From assembly GCA_905233825.1 (NCBI GenBank), contig CAJOFE010000021.1, forward strand, positions 1 to 64,000: a DNA stretch of 64,000 nt, given 5' to 3'. Of this stretch, positions 1 through 7,395 are shown in pieces. The position numbers were made by a program, and so were the translations under genes. How positions within the stretch are numbered: position 1 is the stretch's first letter; each line of letters starts with the position of its first letter. A model generated the notes under the pieces. It did not search any database. It saw only the letters and a program-made list of their open reading frames with translations, and was not told the origin of the DNA. Origin of the DNA: an uncultured Prevotella sp. (GTDB lineage: Bacteria > Bacteroidota > Bacteroidia > Bacteroidales > Bacteroidaceae).

Positions 1-69
1 TAGTCTGTTGCTTCGTTCATGGGAATCTTGCGAACAATTTGCGAACAAAATGCGAACAAAATCGCCCAT
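1..69 (-). CDS. 5' end of an unidentified gene running off the left edge
   Basis: An open frame starts at the ATG complementary to 67-69 and stays open for 23 codons to the window edge. A Bacteroidota-type promoter lies upstream on the same strand (TAACTTTG at 105-112, TTG at 132-134, 19-bp spacer), so transcription leftward is plausible. The position, just inside a tRNA-fragment boundary and pointing into the missing DNA, is where integrases or excision factors of tRNA-integrated elements often lie. The 23 visible residues match no family I recognise, and their first part is encoded by the GCGAACAA repeats, so this may be a regulatory region rather than coding. Confidence 0.3.
   Translation of the reverse strand, partial: MGDFVRILFANCSQDSHERSNRL
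30..62. repeat. three GCGAACAA direct repeats at 11-bp pitch
   Basis: GCGAACAA occurs at 30, 41 and 52, exactly one helical turn apart. Close to a tRNA-fragment boundary such phased direct repeats could be arm-type integrase or excisionase sites. That role is inferred from position only. Confidence 0.7.
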
Positions 70-104
70 TAATTGAGGTTTATTAAAATTTCACTTTTGT
101 GCTG

Positions 105-134
105 CAAAGTTACAAAATAATTGTGAGACAACAA
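105..134 (-). promoter_or_regulatory. Bacteroidota promoter reading leftward
   Basis: On the minus strand TAACTTTG (105-112) is preceded at a 19-bp spacing by TTG (132-134), matching the -7/-33 consensus. It would drive the partial frame at the left edge. Confidence 0.5.
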
Positions 135-183
135 CTTACAAAGCCAAGAAAAATTTTATAAAACCTCAAAAAATTTTATTTTA

Positions 184-231
184 ACAGACTCATAATCTGG
201 AGGTCACAGGTTCAAGCCCTGGCTGGTGCAC
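184..231 (+). other. 3' half of tRNA-Met(CAT): probable att site
   Basis: The segment holds an anticodon arm (185-199, loop CTCATAA, anticodon CAT at 191-193), a variable region, a T arm with loop TTCAAGC (211-217) and a 3' acceptor strand (CTGGTGC then A). No D arm or 5' acceptor strand precedes it; the upstream 60 bp is AT-rich and cannot fold into one. A 3' tRNA half without its 5' half is what a tyrosine-recombinase element leaves at its distal end, so this is probably the right-hand attachment site of an element lying to the left. The top anticodon-stem and T-stem pairs are mismatched, as expected for a non-functional copy. Confidence 0.75.
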
Positions 232-235
232 ATAA

Positions 236-264
236 AGTCTCAGAGTTTTTTCTGAGGCTTTTTT
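236..264 (+). terminator. intrinsic terminator after the tRNA fragment
   Basis: An 8-bp stem with one mismatch (236-243 with 252-259) is followed by a T run to 264. It would have ended the original tRNA transcript and runs into the stop codon of the convergent deacetylase gene. Confidence 0.7.
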
Positions 265-1405
265 ATGGATGATACTCTACGAAAGCCTCCATTGCTTCAT
301 AGCAAGCGAGACCCAGGTCATCATATAACTTGGCAGTTGCCTTATTGCGATCTTCTGCACGTTGCCAGAATAGACGCTCATCGTTGCCTAAGAAGGGTGC
401 ACTCTCCATCTGACTCTGATGTCGCAGGATGGAATTACGCTTTTCACGCAGTTCCTCAGGACTCATCGGCACGCACATCTCGATATTCTCTATCTCCCAC
501 TCTGCCCAGGCACCACGATACATCCATATCCTACAATCCTTGAGCCACGAAGCACCTGCCTGTTTCTCCTCATCAATAGCTGCTAACACAGCATCAGTAC
601 ACTTACGATGCGTTCCATGGGGGTCGGCTAGATCTGCTGCTACATAAATCTGATGAGGTTTTATCTCGGCTATCAACTCCTGTACTATGCGCACATCAGC
701 TTCGCTCATAGGCAGTTTCTCTATCTTTCCACTCTCGTAGAAAGGTAGGTCAAGGAAATGAATGTGGTCTTTCTGGATACCATTATAGGCACAGGCATTA
801 CGAGCCTCGCCACGACGGATAAGTCCCTTGATAGTCAGTACGTCGCGAATGTCTGACTGATGTTCCTGCTTCTGCCTTAGAAAATGCATCACGCTTTGAT
901 AGCGGTGCTTGATGACCTCGTCGCTACCATTGGCAAACAGTTGGTTAAAACCATTGATAAAGTGCATATATAGCTTCACCTCTTCATCGGCAACGGCAAT
1001 GTTACCCGATGTCTCATACGCAATATGCACATCGTGGTGCTGTTGCATAAGGCGACGGATAGTGCCTCCCATCGATATCACATCATCATCAGGATGAGGT
1101 GAGAACACTATGACACGCTTTGGATAGGGTAATGCCCGCTCAGGACGCGTGGTATCATCGGCATCCGGCTTTCCTCCAGGCCATCCCGTAATTGTATGCT
1201 GAAGAATGTTGAATACCTCAATATTTACTAATCCTGCTGAGCCGTATTCCTTCACATAATGCATCATCCCGTGTTCCTCATAGTCACGGGTCGAGAGTTT
1301 CAACACAGGCTTTCCTGTCATCAGGCAAAGATTGATGACATCGCGACGCAATCCTCTGTTAGGAATATGGTCGAACGTAATATTCGATGTGAGATTCAGG
1401 TTCAT
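263..1405 (-). CDS. PIG-L/LmbE-family deacetylase (NagB C-terminal-like)
   Basis: This 380-residue protein belongs to the PIG-L/LmbE metal-dependent deacetylases, which hydrolyse N-acetyl groups on amino sugars. The metal site FSPHPDDD is at residues 101-108 and a second DPHGTHR motif with the HxxH-type ligands lies near residue 260. The first ~95 residues resemble the linker joining the NagB deaminase domain to a PIG-L domain in long Bacteroidales proteins; here the deaminase half is absent. No signal peptide is visible, so it is cytoplasmic. A minus-strand promoter (TACTTTTG at 1434-1441) lies 30 bp upstream of the ATG. Substrate unknown; amino-sugar catabolism is an inference. Confidence 0.8.
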   Translation of the reverse strand: MNLNLTSNITFDHIPNRGLRRDVINLCLMTGKPVLKLSTRDYEEHGMMHYVKEYGSAGLVNIEVFNILQHTITGWPGGKPDADDTTRPERALPYPKRVIVFSPHPDDDVISMGGTIRRLMQQHHDVHIAYETSGNIAVADEEVKLYMHFINGFNQLFANGSDEVIKHRYQSVMHFLRQKQEHQSDIRDVLTIKGLIRRGEARNACAYNGIQKDHIHFLDLPFYESGKIEKLPMSEADVRIVQELIAEIKPHQIYVAADLADPHGTHRKCTDAVLAAIDEEKQAGASWLKDCRIWMYRGAWAEWEIENIEMCVPMSPEELREKRNSILRHQSQMESAPFLGNDERLFWQRAEDRNKATAKLYDDLGLACYEAMEAFVEYHP

Positions 1406-1433
1406 ATTTTAGTTGTTTATCGTATTTCGCCTA

Positions 1434-1441
1434 CAAAAGTA
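1434..1441 (-). promoter_or_regulatory. -7 element for the PIG-L gene
   Basis: TACTTTTG on the minus strand matches the Bacteroidota -7 consensus TAnnTTTG and gives a leader of about 25 nt before the ATG at 1405. Confidence 0.55.
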
Positions 1442-1780
1442 CAAAAAAATGGTGAAAGATGAATCGAGAATAGTGAAAAAAGTGTGGATAAATGTGTGGA
1501 TAACTTTTGAAAAAGGAATTGAAAAACACAACCCAACATCGACACTATGGATAATAACCCCGTTATTTACAGGAAAAACAAAATTTTTCCACCATTTTTT
1601 GCTGAAAAAAGATATAAACTTCGTAATTTTGCACCAAAATATGAAACGGTGGATAAAGTGATTACTTCGTTCATTATCAGCGAGAAATAATTCACAATGA
1701 ATGTGTATAATTCGTTTTCACAATAGAATAACTGAATGAACAAGAAAAACTGCAGAAAGTTATCAACTTATCAACGTCAT
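1441..1780. other. candidate replication-origin region (DnaA-box cluster)
   Basis: This 432-bp gene-free spacer is very AT-rich. It holds two perfect TGTGGATAA 9-mers (1483-1491 and 1495-1503, 12 bp apart), one TGTGTATAA (1702-1710), near matches TATGGATAA (1546-1554) and GGTGGATAA (1648-1656), and two TTATCAAC motifs at about 1759-1775. All TGTGGATAA-type boxes share one orientation. Two parS-like sites and mnmG at 28-31 kb are compatible with an origin-proximal region. dnaA itself is not in the window and flanking gene orientation is not strongly polar, so this remains a candidate. Confidence 0.45.
1598..1631 (+). promoter_or_regulatory. Bacteroidota-type promoter upstream of nadA
   Basis: TAATTTTG (1624-1631) is preceded by a TTTTTG element at about 1598-1603 with a 20-bp spacer. 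It lies 200 bp before nadA, so a long leader would be implied; it may instead belong to the origin-like region. Confidence 0.4.
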
Positions 1781-1837
1781 ATTATACCTATCATTACTAT
1801 TCTTTAAAAAAAGAAAAATAAAAAATATAATAATAAA

Positions 1838-2815
1838 ATGTTGAAAAAGGAGTGGATTGAACAAGGTTTTATTGATGAACCAGTAGATTTGAAAGCAGAG
1901 ATACGTCGTCTTTGCGAAGAGAAAAATGCTATTGTGCTGGCACATTACTATACGACGGGCGATATACAGGAAGTGGCTGACTTCATTGGTGACTCATTGG
2001 CTTTGGCGCGTAAGGCTGCTCAGACCGATGCTAAGATTATCGTCATGGCTGGTGTACATTTCATGGCAGAGACCTGTAAGCTGCTCTCACCTGAAAAGCT
2101 TGTGCTCTGTCCCGATCTAAATGCTGGCTGTTCGTTAGCTGATAGTTGCAAAGCAAAAGATCTCAAGAAATTCAAGGATGAGCATCCTGGCTATCAGGTC
2201 ATCAGCTATGTAAATACCACAGCAGCTGTGAAGGCACTTACCGATGTTGTAGTGACTAGCGGCAATGCCAAGCAGATAGTAGATACTTTTCAAAAGGACG
2301 AGAAAATAATTTTTGGACCTGACTATAACCTGGGCAGTTATATCAATGCTATCACAGGCAGGCAGATGTTGCTATGGAACGGTGGTTGTCATGTTCACGA
2401 GCGTTTCTCCGTTGAAGGTATTCTCAAACTCAAGCAAGAGCATCCTGCTGCTATTGTGCTGGCTCACCCCGAGTGTAAGGGACCCGTACTACGTATAGCT
2501 GATGTGGTGGGCTCTACGGCCGTTCTTCTGAAGTATGTGGTAGAACATCCCGAGCAGGAATATATTGTGGCTACAGAGGCTGGTATTCTGCATGAGATGC
2601 AGCGTCAATGTCCTGCAGCAGTTCTCTATCCTGTTCCTCCTGAATATAGTGAGGCTACCATAGGTTGTCATTGTAACGAATGTCAATATATGAAAATGAA
2701 CACATTGCTGAAGATTTACAATTGCCTGAAGTATGAGTGGCCATCAGTAGAGGTAGATCCCGCTATTGCGCAAGATGCCGTGAAGCCGATAGAAAGAATG
2801 CTGGAGTTGAGTTAA
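1838..2815 (+). CDS. nadA: quinolinate synthase
   Basis: NadA condenses iminoaspartate with dihydroxyacetone phosphate to quinolinate, the first committed intermediate of de novo NAD synthesis. The 325-residue length is typical of the family. Visible signatures include HYYTTGDIQEVADFIGDS near residue 36, MAGVHFMAETCKLLSP, CPDLNAGCSLADSC, GPDYNLG, GGCHVHERF, HPECKGP, and the C-terminal IGCHCNECQYMKMNTL; conserved cysteines in these blocks ligate the oxygen-sensitive 4Fe-4S cluster. No nadB or nadC lies beside it. It converges with the acyltransferase gene, leaving only 13 bp between stops. Confidence 0.97.
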   Translation: MLKKEWIEQGFIDEPVDLKAEIRRLCEEKNAIVLAHYYTTGDIQEVADFIGDSLALARKAAQTDAKIIVMAGVHFMAETCKLLSPEKLVLCPDLNAGCSLADSCKAKDLKKFKDEHPGYQVISYVNTTAAVKALTDVVVTSGNAKQIVDTFQKDEKIIFGPDYNLGSYINAITGRQMLLWNGGCHVHERFSVEGILKLKQEHPAAIVLAHPECKGPVLRIADVVGSTAVLLKYVVEHPEQEYIVATEAGILHEMQRQCPAAVLYPVPPEYSEATIGCHCNECQYMKMNTLLKIYNCLKYEWPSVEVDPAIAQDAVKPIERMLELS

Positions 2816-2828
2816 GCTCCAACATTTT

Positions 2829-3803
2829 TTATTTTCTGAAGATAGGTGTATATTTATAAATGAGCCAGGTAATAGCAGTAGATACTATATATACTGCTAT
2901 AAAAACAAGAAATAAAGAAAAATAGCCTTTATATTCTATTCCTATTATATTGAATGCTTTACTCATAATCAAAGGAACACCTCCACAAATAAAATAGTAA
3001 GCTATACTGTGTGAGCCTGTCCATTCTATCATTTTATTTGAGGGCAATTTCTTGAATATATTAATTAATAATAGAGTTGAACATAGTAAGTCTATGATGA
3101 ATAGAAAATAGTTGGAAACGACAATAGGTCCAAGTATCATTTGCATATTGTTTTTGTATATTATATACTTAATGATACAGACAACTATAAAGAGTAATGA
3201 TGTATATGTAATGGTGTTTATTCTGTTGATTATCGATTCATATCGATGATAGAAATATCCTATAAACAGCAGAAAACAGGTTAATAATGCTTCGTTGAAA
3301 TGCCAAAGATTTTGTTGATAATATAGTGGAGAAGGATGATAGGAATTACCAACGTAATAAGATAAAAGCAGACAGCATAGAGATAATATCGATAAATATA
3401 TCATTTTTCCTCTTGTTATCCTCAAGAATAAGATAAATATTAACTGTGATATAATCAATGCTGCTATAAACCACGAAGCGTGACCCAATAAAATATCATT
3501 TACGAGTGAGACAATACTTTTGTCTTGATAGGCATAGTATTTTAAAATGGCAATGATACTTGTGAATATGAAGTATGGTAATAGAATATATCTTAAAATA
3601 GAAATGGATTTCTTCTTCAAATCTATTGATATGGGCTGATAGAAAAGATAGCCTGAAAGGAAAAAGAAAACGGCCAGCACGTCACCTACATAGAAGGCAT
3701 AAGCTGTCACGTCACGGCCTGCATAGTACATTTCTGTATGAAACCAAAGAATGGCCATCATACAGAATCCTCGTAAAAGATCTATCCATGAGATTCTTTT
3801 CAT
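2829..3803 (-). CDS. acyltransferase-3 family membrane protein
   Basis: A 324-residue, highly hydrophobic protein with about ten membrane segments. The N-terminus (ISWIDLLRGFCMMAILWFH) carries the acyltransferase-3 (OafA/YrhL) hallmark: an early D-LRG motif followed by a membrane-embedded His used in acyl transfer to envelope glycans. The chosen ATG at 3803 overlaps the porZ TAA in a TAATG arrangement, arguing for translational coupling; an in-frame ATG eight codons upstream would lie inside porZ. Base composition is clearly more AT-rich than the genes upstream, suggesting a more recently acquired or faster evolving gene at the end of the operon. The acceptor glycan is unknown. Confidence 0.75.
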   Translation of the reverse strand: MKRISWIDLLRGFCMMAILWFHTEMYYAGRDVTAYAFYVGDVLAVFFFLSGYLFYQPISIDLKKKSISILRYILLPYFIFTSIIAILKYYAYQDKSIVSLVNDILLGHASWFIAALIISQLIFILFLRITRGKMIYLSILSLCCLLLSYYVGNSYHPSPLYYQQNLWHFNEALLTCFLLFIGYFYHRYESIINRINTITYTSLLFIVVCIIKYIIYKNNMQMILGPIVVSNYFLFIIDLLCSTLLLINIFKKLPSNKMIEWTGSHSIAYYFICGGVPLIMSKAFNIIGIEYKGYFSLFLVFIAVYIVSTAITWLIYKYTPIFRK

Positions 3804-5854
3804 TATCTGATAATGGCTATCTTGCAAACCGTTCCTTTTTTGCCATCGGAAGTGGCTGTTGCCACCATATAGATGCCAGAAGCCACACGATTGCCACTAC
3901 GATCTTTACCATCCCATGTGAAGGTGCCTCCATTTGAACGTCCTTCAGCAATGAATTTGCCGCTTGATGATAGAATCTTCACATCTGCATCGAGCGAGAG
4001 GCCTACAATGGTGATAAGTCCGTTGTATTCTGGGGTGACAGGGTTGGGATAGGCATAGACATCATCTTTCTGCATTTCTTCTACAGGGGCTGTGGCATCG
4101 CTCATGTAGGAACAAAGTCCGTCTTCTGTGCCGAAGAATACCTCGCCAGTATGGTGATTAATGGCTATGGATTCAATATTATTGGAAAGGAGTGGACTAT
4201 TCTGTGTGGTGAAATGCTGCAACTGCGTCATGTTGTCGGCGCTAATGAGATAGACGCCAGAACCACTCGTTCCAAACCATTTCCTGCCTCCTCCATCGAC
4301 GGTCATACAAGAGATATTGACACCTGACATGAGGTAGTCGGCATAATTGGTGCCGTCGTTACGAGGAACCTTGATTTGGGTGACATAGGTGTCTTTGTTG
4401 GAGATATTGTCTTTCTCGACTACGAACAATCCTATGTTGGTGCCAATGAGGATATTACCTTCCAAATCTTCAGTAAGGCAGAAGGGACGGTAGTCCTGAT
4501 AGGAAGTGCCATCTTGATTGGTAAGGGTATAGAATTCATTGACGATACCGTCAGTCCAAGGGTCATAGCAGAAGATGCCTGTCTTCGTCCAATGGCTATT
4601 GACAAACCAGAGCAGATGGCGACTGTCTTCAATCATATACAGCATTCCAGGCAAGCTTTGTCCGTTGATGTAGAGCGACGGCTTGGAGTGGGATACCCAT
4701 TGTTTATCCTTGGTGTATTCTACCAAATTGTCGCCATCGGTCTGACTGACAACGCACCAGAAGTTGCCCTGATAGTCGAAAATACTACCAAGGGCCATGA
4801 TATATGTGTTTTTATCGATGCCGACAACACTCTTGAGCAGGCTGTTGTCCTTGTTATGATACTTCAGAAACTGACCGTCGTAGAATTCGAACATGCCTGT
4901 CCTGCCTGTACCTATCACATGTTTATGGTCGAGTGGATTAACACTAAGCACCATCATGTCGATGAATTCATTGTTTGCAATGATATCAGACATGGTTGTG
5001 GTGTCCTCTGGCAGAAATGTCCAGCTGTCATCATCGGCATGATAGAGCTGAATGGTGGCAGGGCGACGAAAATCGACTAGATTTGCTGCCATCCAGCCTC
5101 CGCCACAAGTATAGAGCGTGTTATCGATGAATTTCATATAGCCGAAATTATTGTATTTCGGGCTGTCGAGTTTCAGGCTCTTTACGATGTTGATATATTG
5201 GTTCCAAGTGTTATTGTCAGTATTGAAGATATCAGTGGGATAGGTATAGGTAGTGGTCCAGTAATGGCTGTCGATGAGGTTCTGAGAAAGTTGGGCAGTA
5301 TAGACGGTGCCATTGGCTGCCCGTGCATAGATGTTGTCGTTGCTGATGCCAACGGCTTGGATGTTGGCATTGAGTATGTAGGTCTCGCTGATTTCAGCAT
5401 CAGCCGTGTTGAGTTTTACAATGCCGAATCCTGTGGCAAGATAGGCGTAAGCATCGTGTATGTAGATGCCGTTCACGGTTTTGTCCTGCGTCATTGAACG
5501 GGCATAGAGGGCACTAATATTGATGATGTTACCGTTGTGGTCCATCACGTCGATATTGGAATTCTTATAGACAATGACAAGATGACTGGTAGAAGTGTTC
5601 CAGGCAATGTGTGTGATATAGGTATCGCTGAGGCCATTGATCTTGTCATAGGTAGTGATGCTGTGGTCGTTGAGGTTATAGCTGTAGAGGTCGTTAGAAG
5701 CACGTACGAAAAGCTGATTGCCGCCTTTCACAATCTGTTGGGGCTCGGCGTAAGACATGTAGGCACGCCAAGTACCTGTTTGCGCAATTGATAATTGATC
5801 ATTGATAATGAATAATCGTGCAATGAGAAATATGATAAGCGTCAGTCTTTTCAT
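3803..5854 (-). CDS. PorZ-like beta-propeller protein with T9SS sorting domain
   Basis: The 683-residue protein starts with a signal peptide (MKRLTLIIFLIARLFII...) and then shows a repeat-rich beta-propeller: GTWRAYMSYAEPQQIV, LYSYNLNDHSITTYDK and DLEGNILIGTNIGLFVVE are typical blades of two-component-regulator-type propellers. The last ~80 residues (YPNPVTPEYNGLITIVGL to the terminal KIAIIR) form a type IX secretion C-terminal domain. N-terminal propeller plus this tail matches PorZ, a surface component of the T9SS attachment complex that handles A-LPS. The ATG at 5854 is preferred over upstream in-frame codons because it opens the signal peptide and sits 4 bp after the rdgB stop. PorZ is inferred from layout, not proven. 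Confidence 0.7.
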   Translation of the reverse strand: MKRLTLIIFLIARLFIINDQLSIAQTGTWRAYMSYAEPQQIVKGGNQLFVRASNDLYSYNLNDHSITTYDKINGLSDTYITHIAWNTSTSHLVIVYKNSNIDVMDHNGNIINISALYARSMTQDKTVNGIYIHDAYAYLATGFGIVKLNTADAEISETYILNANIQAVGISNDNIYARAANGTVYTAQLSQNLIDSHYWTTTYTYPTDIFNTDNNTWNQYINIVKSLKLDSPKYNNFGYMKFIDNTLYTCGGGWMAANLVDFRRPATIQLYHADDDSWTFLPEDTTTMSDIIANNEFIDMMVLSVNPLDHKHVIGTGRTGMFEFYDGQFLKYHNKDNSLLKSVVGIDKNTYIMALGSIFDYQGNFWCVVSQTDGDNLVEYTKDKQWVSHSKPSLYINGQSLPGMLYMIEDSRHLLWFVNSHWTKTGIFCYDPWTDGIVNEFYTLTNQDGTSYQDYRPFCLTEDLEGNILIGTNIGLFVVEKDNISNKDTYVTQIKVPRNDGTNYADYLMSGVNISCMTVDGGGRKWFGTSGSGVYLISADNMTQLQHFTTQNSPLLSNNIESIAINHHTGEVFFGTEDGLCSYMSDATAPVEEMQKDDVYAYPNPVTPEYNGLITIVGLSLDADVKILSSSGKFIAEGRSNGGTFTWDGKDRSGNRVASGIYMVATATSDGKKGTVCKIAIIR

Positions 5855-5858
5855 GCTT

Positions 5859-6467
5859 TTATTGTTTAAGAAAATATTCTGCCAGTTTTGCTGTAGCGCG
5901 TGCCCGATGACTAATCTGGTTCTTTGTTTCCTCGCCCAGATCGGCAAAGGTCTTGTCGTAACCCTCAGGACGGAAGATGGGATCATAGCCAAAGCCCTCT
6001 ACCCCACTACGTTCATGGGTTATCTCGCCTTCCACGATACCTTCGAACAGATGTTCCTGCTTGATGCTGGTACAGCCACATGGACACACGTCTTTCTTTT
6101 GTATTAACGCAATAACGGTGCGAAATTGTGCCTTACGGTTGTTATTTTCTGCTAATTCGTGCAATAATTTTGCCATATTGGCCTCGCTGTCGTGTCCTTC
6201 GCCAGCATAACGTGCACTATAGACGCCTGGAGCACCACCCAATGCTTCCACCTCTAAGCCAGTATCATCGGCAAAGACATCACAATGAAAATGTTGCCAA
6301 ATATACTCTGCTTTCTGACGGGCATTCTCTTCCAGCGTTGTACCGGTTTCAGGAATATCCACATCGCATCCGATGTCCTTCAAGGAAAGCACCTCGATGC
6401 TATTGCCCAGGATGTGGCGAATCTCCTGTAGCTTGTGTTGGTTGTTCGTTGCGAAGACTATTTTCAT
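5859..6467 (-). CDS. rdgB: non-canonical purine NTP pyrophosphatase
   Basis: A 202-residue HAM1/RdgB protein that hydrolyses dITP, ITP and XTP to monophosphates, keeping deaminated purines out of nucleic acids. The N-terminal [16 protein letters not shown] (nucleotide loop), [24 protein letters not shown] and [11 protein letters not shown] are the defining blocks. The insert around residues 120-135 ([16 protein letters not shown]) is Cys-rich and slightly longer than usual. The start overlaps the 3' end of the yitT-like gene by 68 bp; the ATG is fixed by the conserved KIVFATNN motif, so the overlap is real. Confidence 0.95.
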   Translation of the reverse strand: MKIVFATNNQHKLQEIRHILGNSIEVLSLKDIGCDVDIPETGTTLEENARQKAEYIWQHFHCDVFADDTGLEVEALGGAPGVYSARYAGEGHDSEANMAKLLHELAENNNRKAQFRTVIALIQKKDVCPCGCTSIKQEHLFEGIVEGEITHERSGVEGFGYDPIFRPEGYDKTFADLGEETKNQISHRARATAKLAEYFLKQ

Positions 6468-7395
6468 CTTTCTGTTCTTTTATTTTCACTTTAATCTGAT
6501 CGAATCCCTCTCCAAATACACCAATGACAGCACTCTGTGAAACGAATGCCTGTGGATCAATCATCTTGATGAGGCGGAAGATGGTGACACTCTCTCTTTT
6601 CTTAGCTAGAATACATAATACTTTTCGTTCATTACCTGTGTACCATCCGTGACCATCGAGAATGGTTACACCATGATTCATCTGCGTACCAATGGCATTG
6701 GCTATCTCCTGCCATTTGGCCGAGAAGATGAGGAACTGCACAGACTGTCGCTGACGGTTCATGATGAAGTCGAGCATGAAGTTTTCGATGACCATTGTAC
6801 AGAGGCCGAACACTACCATGTGAGCCCGTTGTATCATATCGCCGAACTGGGGAATGAGCAGACAGGAACCAATGATAATGAGGTCGAGGAAAGTAAGCAC
6901 GGTGCCTAATGAAACATCGCGGTATTTGTTTACTGATGCAGCAATGATGTCTGTACCTCCCGTAGAACCATTGTTCAGGAAAACGATGCCCAGGGCCGAC
7001 CCCGTCATCGTACAGCCGATGATAAGCGACATGAAGTTCTGTCCTTCACCCAGAATCTTGACGATATGTCCTGACTCATCGACAGGCATGAGCGATTGGA
7101 ACAAGCCCAGCAGGAACGACAGCATGGTGAAGGCGTAGATGGTCTTCGACAGAAATTTCCACCCCAGAATGTGCAAGGCAAGAATACCTAATATGACATT
7201 AATGCCGAAATAGGTATATTGCAAGGGAAATCCTGTAGCATAGAATATGATGGCCGATATACCTGTCACGCCTCCCGTCACTATTTCATAAGGTAATAGG
7301 AAGACGGTAAAGCCGAAAGCATACAAGATGAGGCCGAGGGTTATGATGACATAATCCTCGACCTCTTTGATAATCAGTTTATGATTGATAGTCAT
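6400..7395 (-). CDS. YitT family membrane protein (DUF161/DUF2179)
   Basis: A 331-residue protein with five to six N-terminal membrane helices ([44 protein letters not shown]..., [13 protein letters not shown]) and a C-terminal cytoplasmic DUF2179 domain ([31 protein letters not shown]). The family is widespread in Bacteroidota; its transport role is not established. The ~28 residues after the usual end ([20 protein letters not shown]...) are read from the start of rdgB in another frame, giving a 68-bp overlap. Its ATG immediately follows the leuS TAA with no gap, indicating co-translation. Confidence 0.85.
   Translation of the reverse strand: MTINHKLIIKEVEDYVIITLGLILYAFGFTVFLLPYEIVTGGVTGISAIIFYATGFPLQYTYFGINVILGILALHILGWKFLSKTIYAFTMLSFLLGLFQSLMPVDESGHIVKILGEGQNFMSLIIGCTMTGSALGIVFLNNGSTGGTDIIAASVNKYRDVSLGTVLTFLDLIIIGSCLLIPQFGDMIQRAHMVVFGLCTMVIENFMLDFIMNRQRQSVQFLIFSAKWQEIANAIGTQMNHGVTILDGHGWYTGNERKVLCILAKKRESVTIFRLIKMIDPQAFVSQSAVIGVFGEGFDQIKVKIKEQKDENSLRNEQPTQATGDSPHPGQ

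Noticed and set aside
184..231. An intact tRNA-Met gene
   Set aside because: No D arm or 5' acceptor strand can be found upstream; only the 3' half is present.
5855..5992. A porZ start 46 codons upstream
   Set aside because: It would lie inside rdgB and bury the signal peptide; the ATG at 5854 gives a normal export signal and a 4-bp gap.
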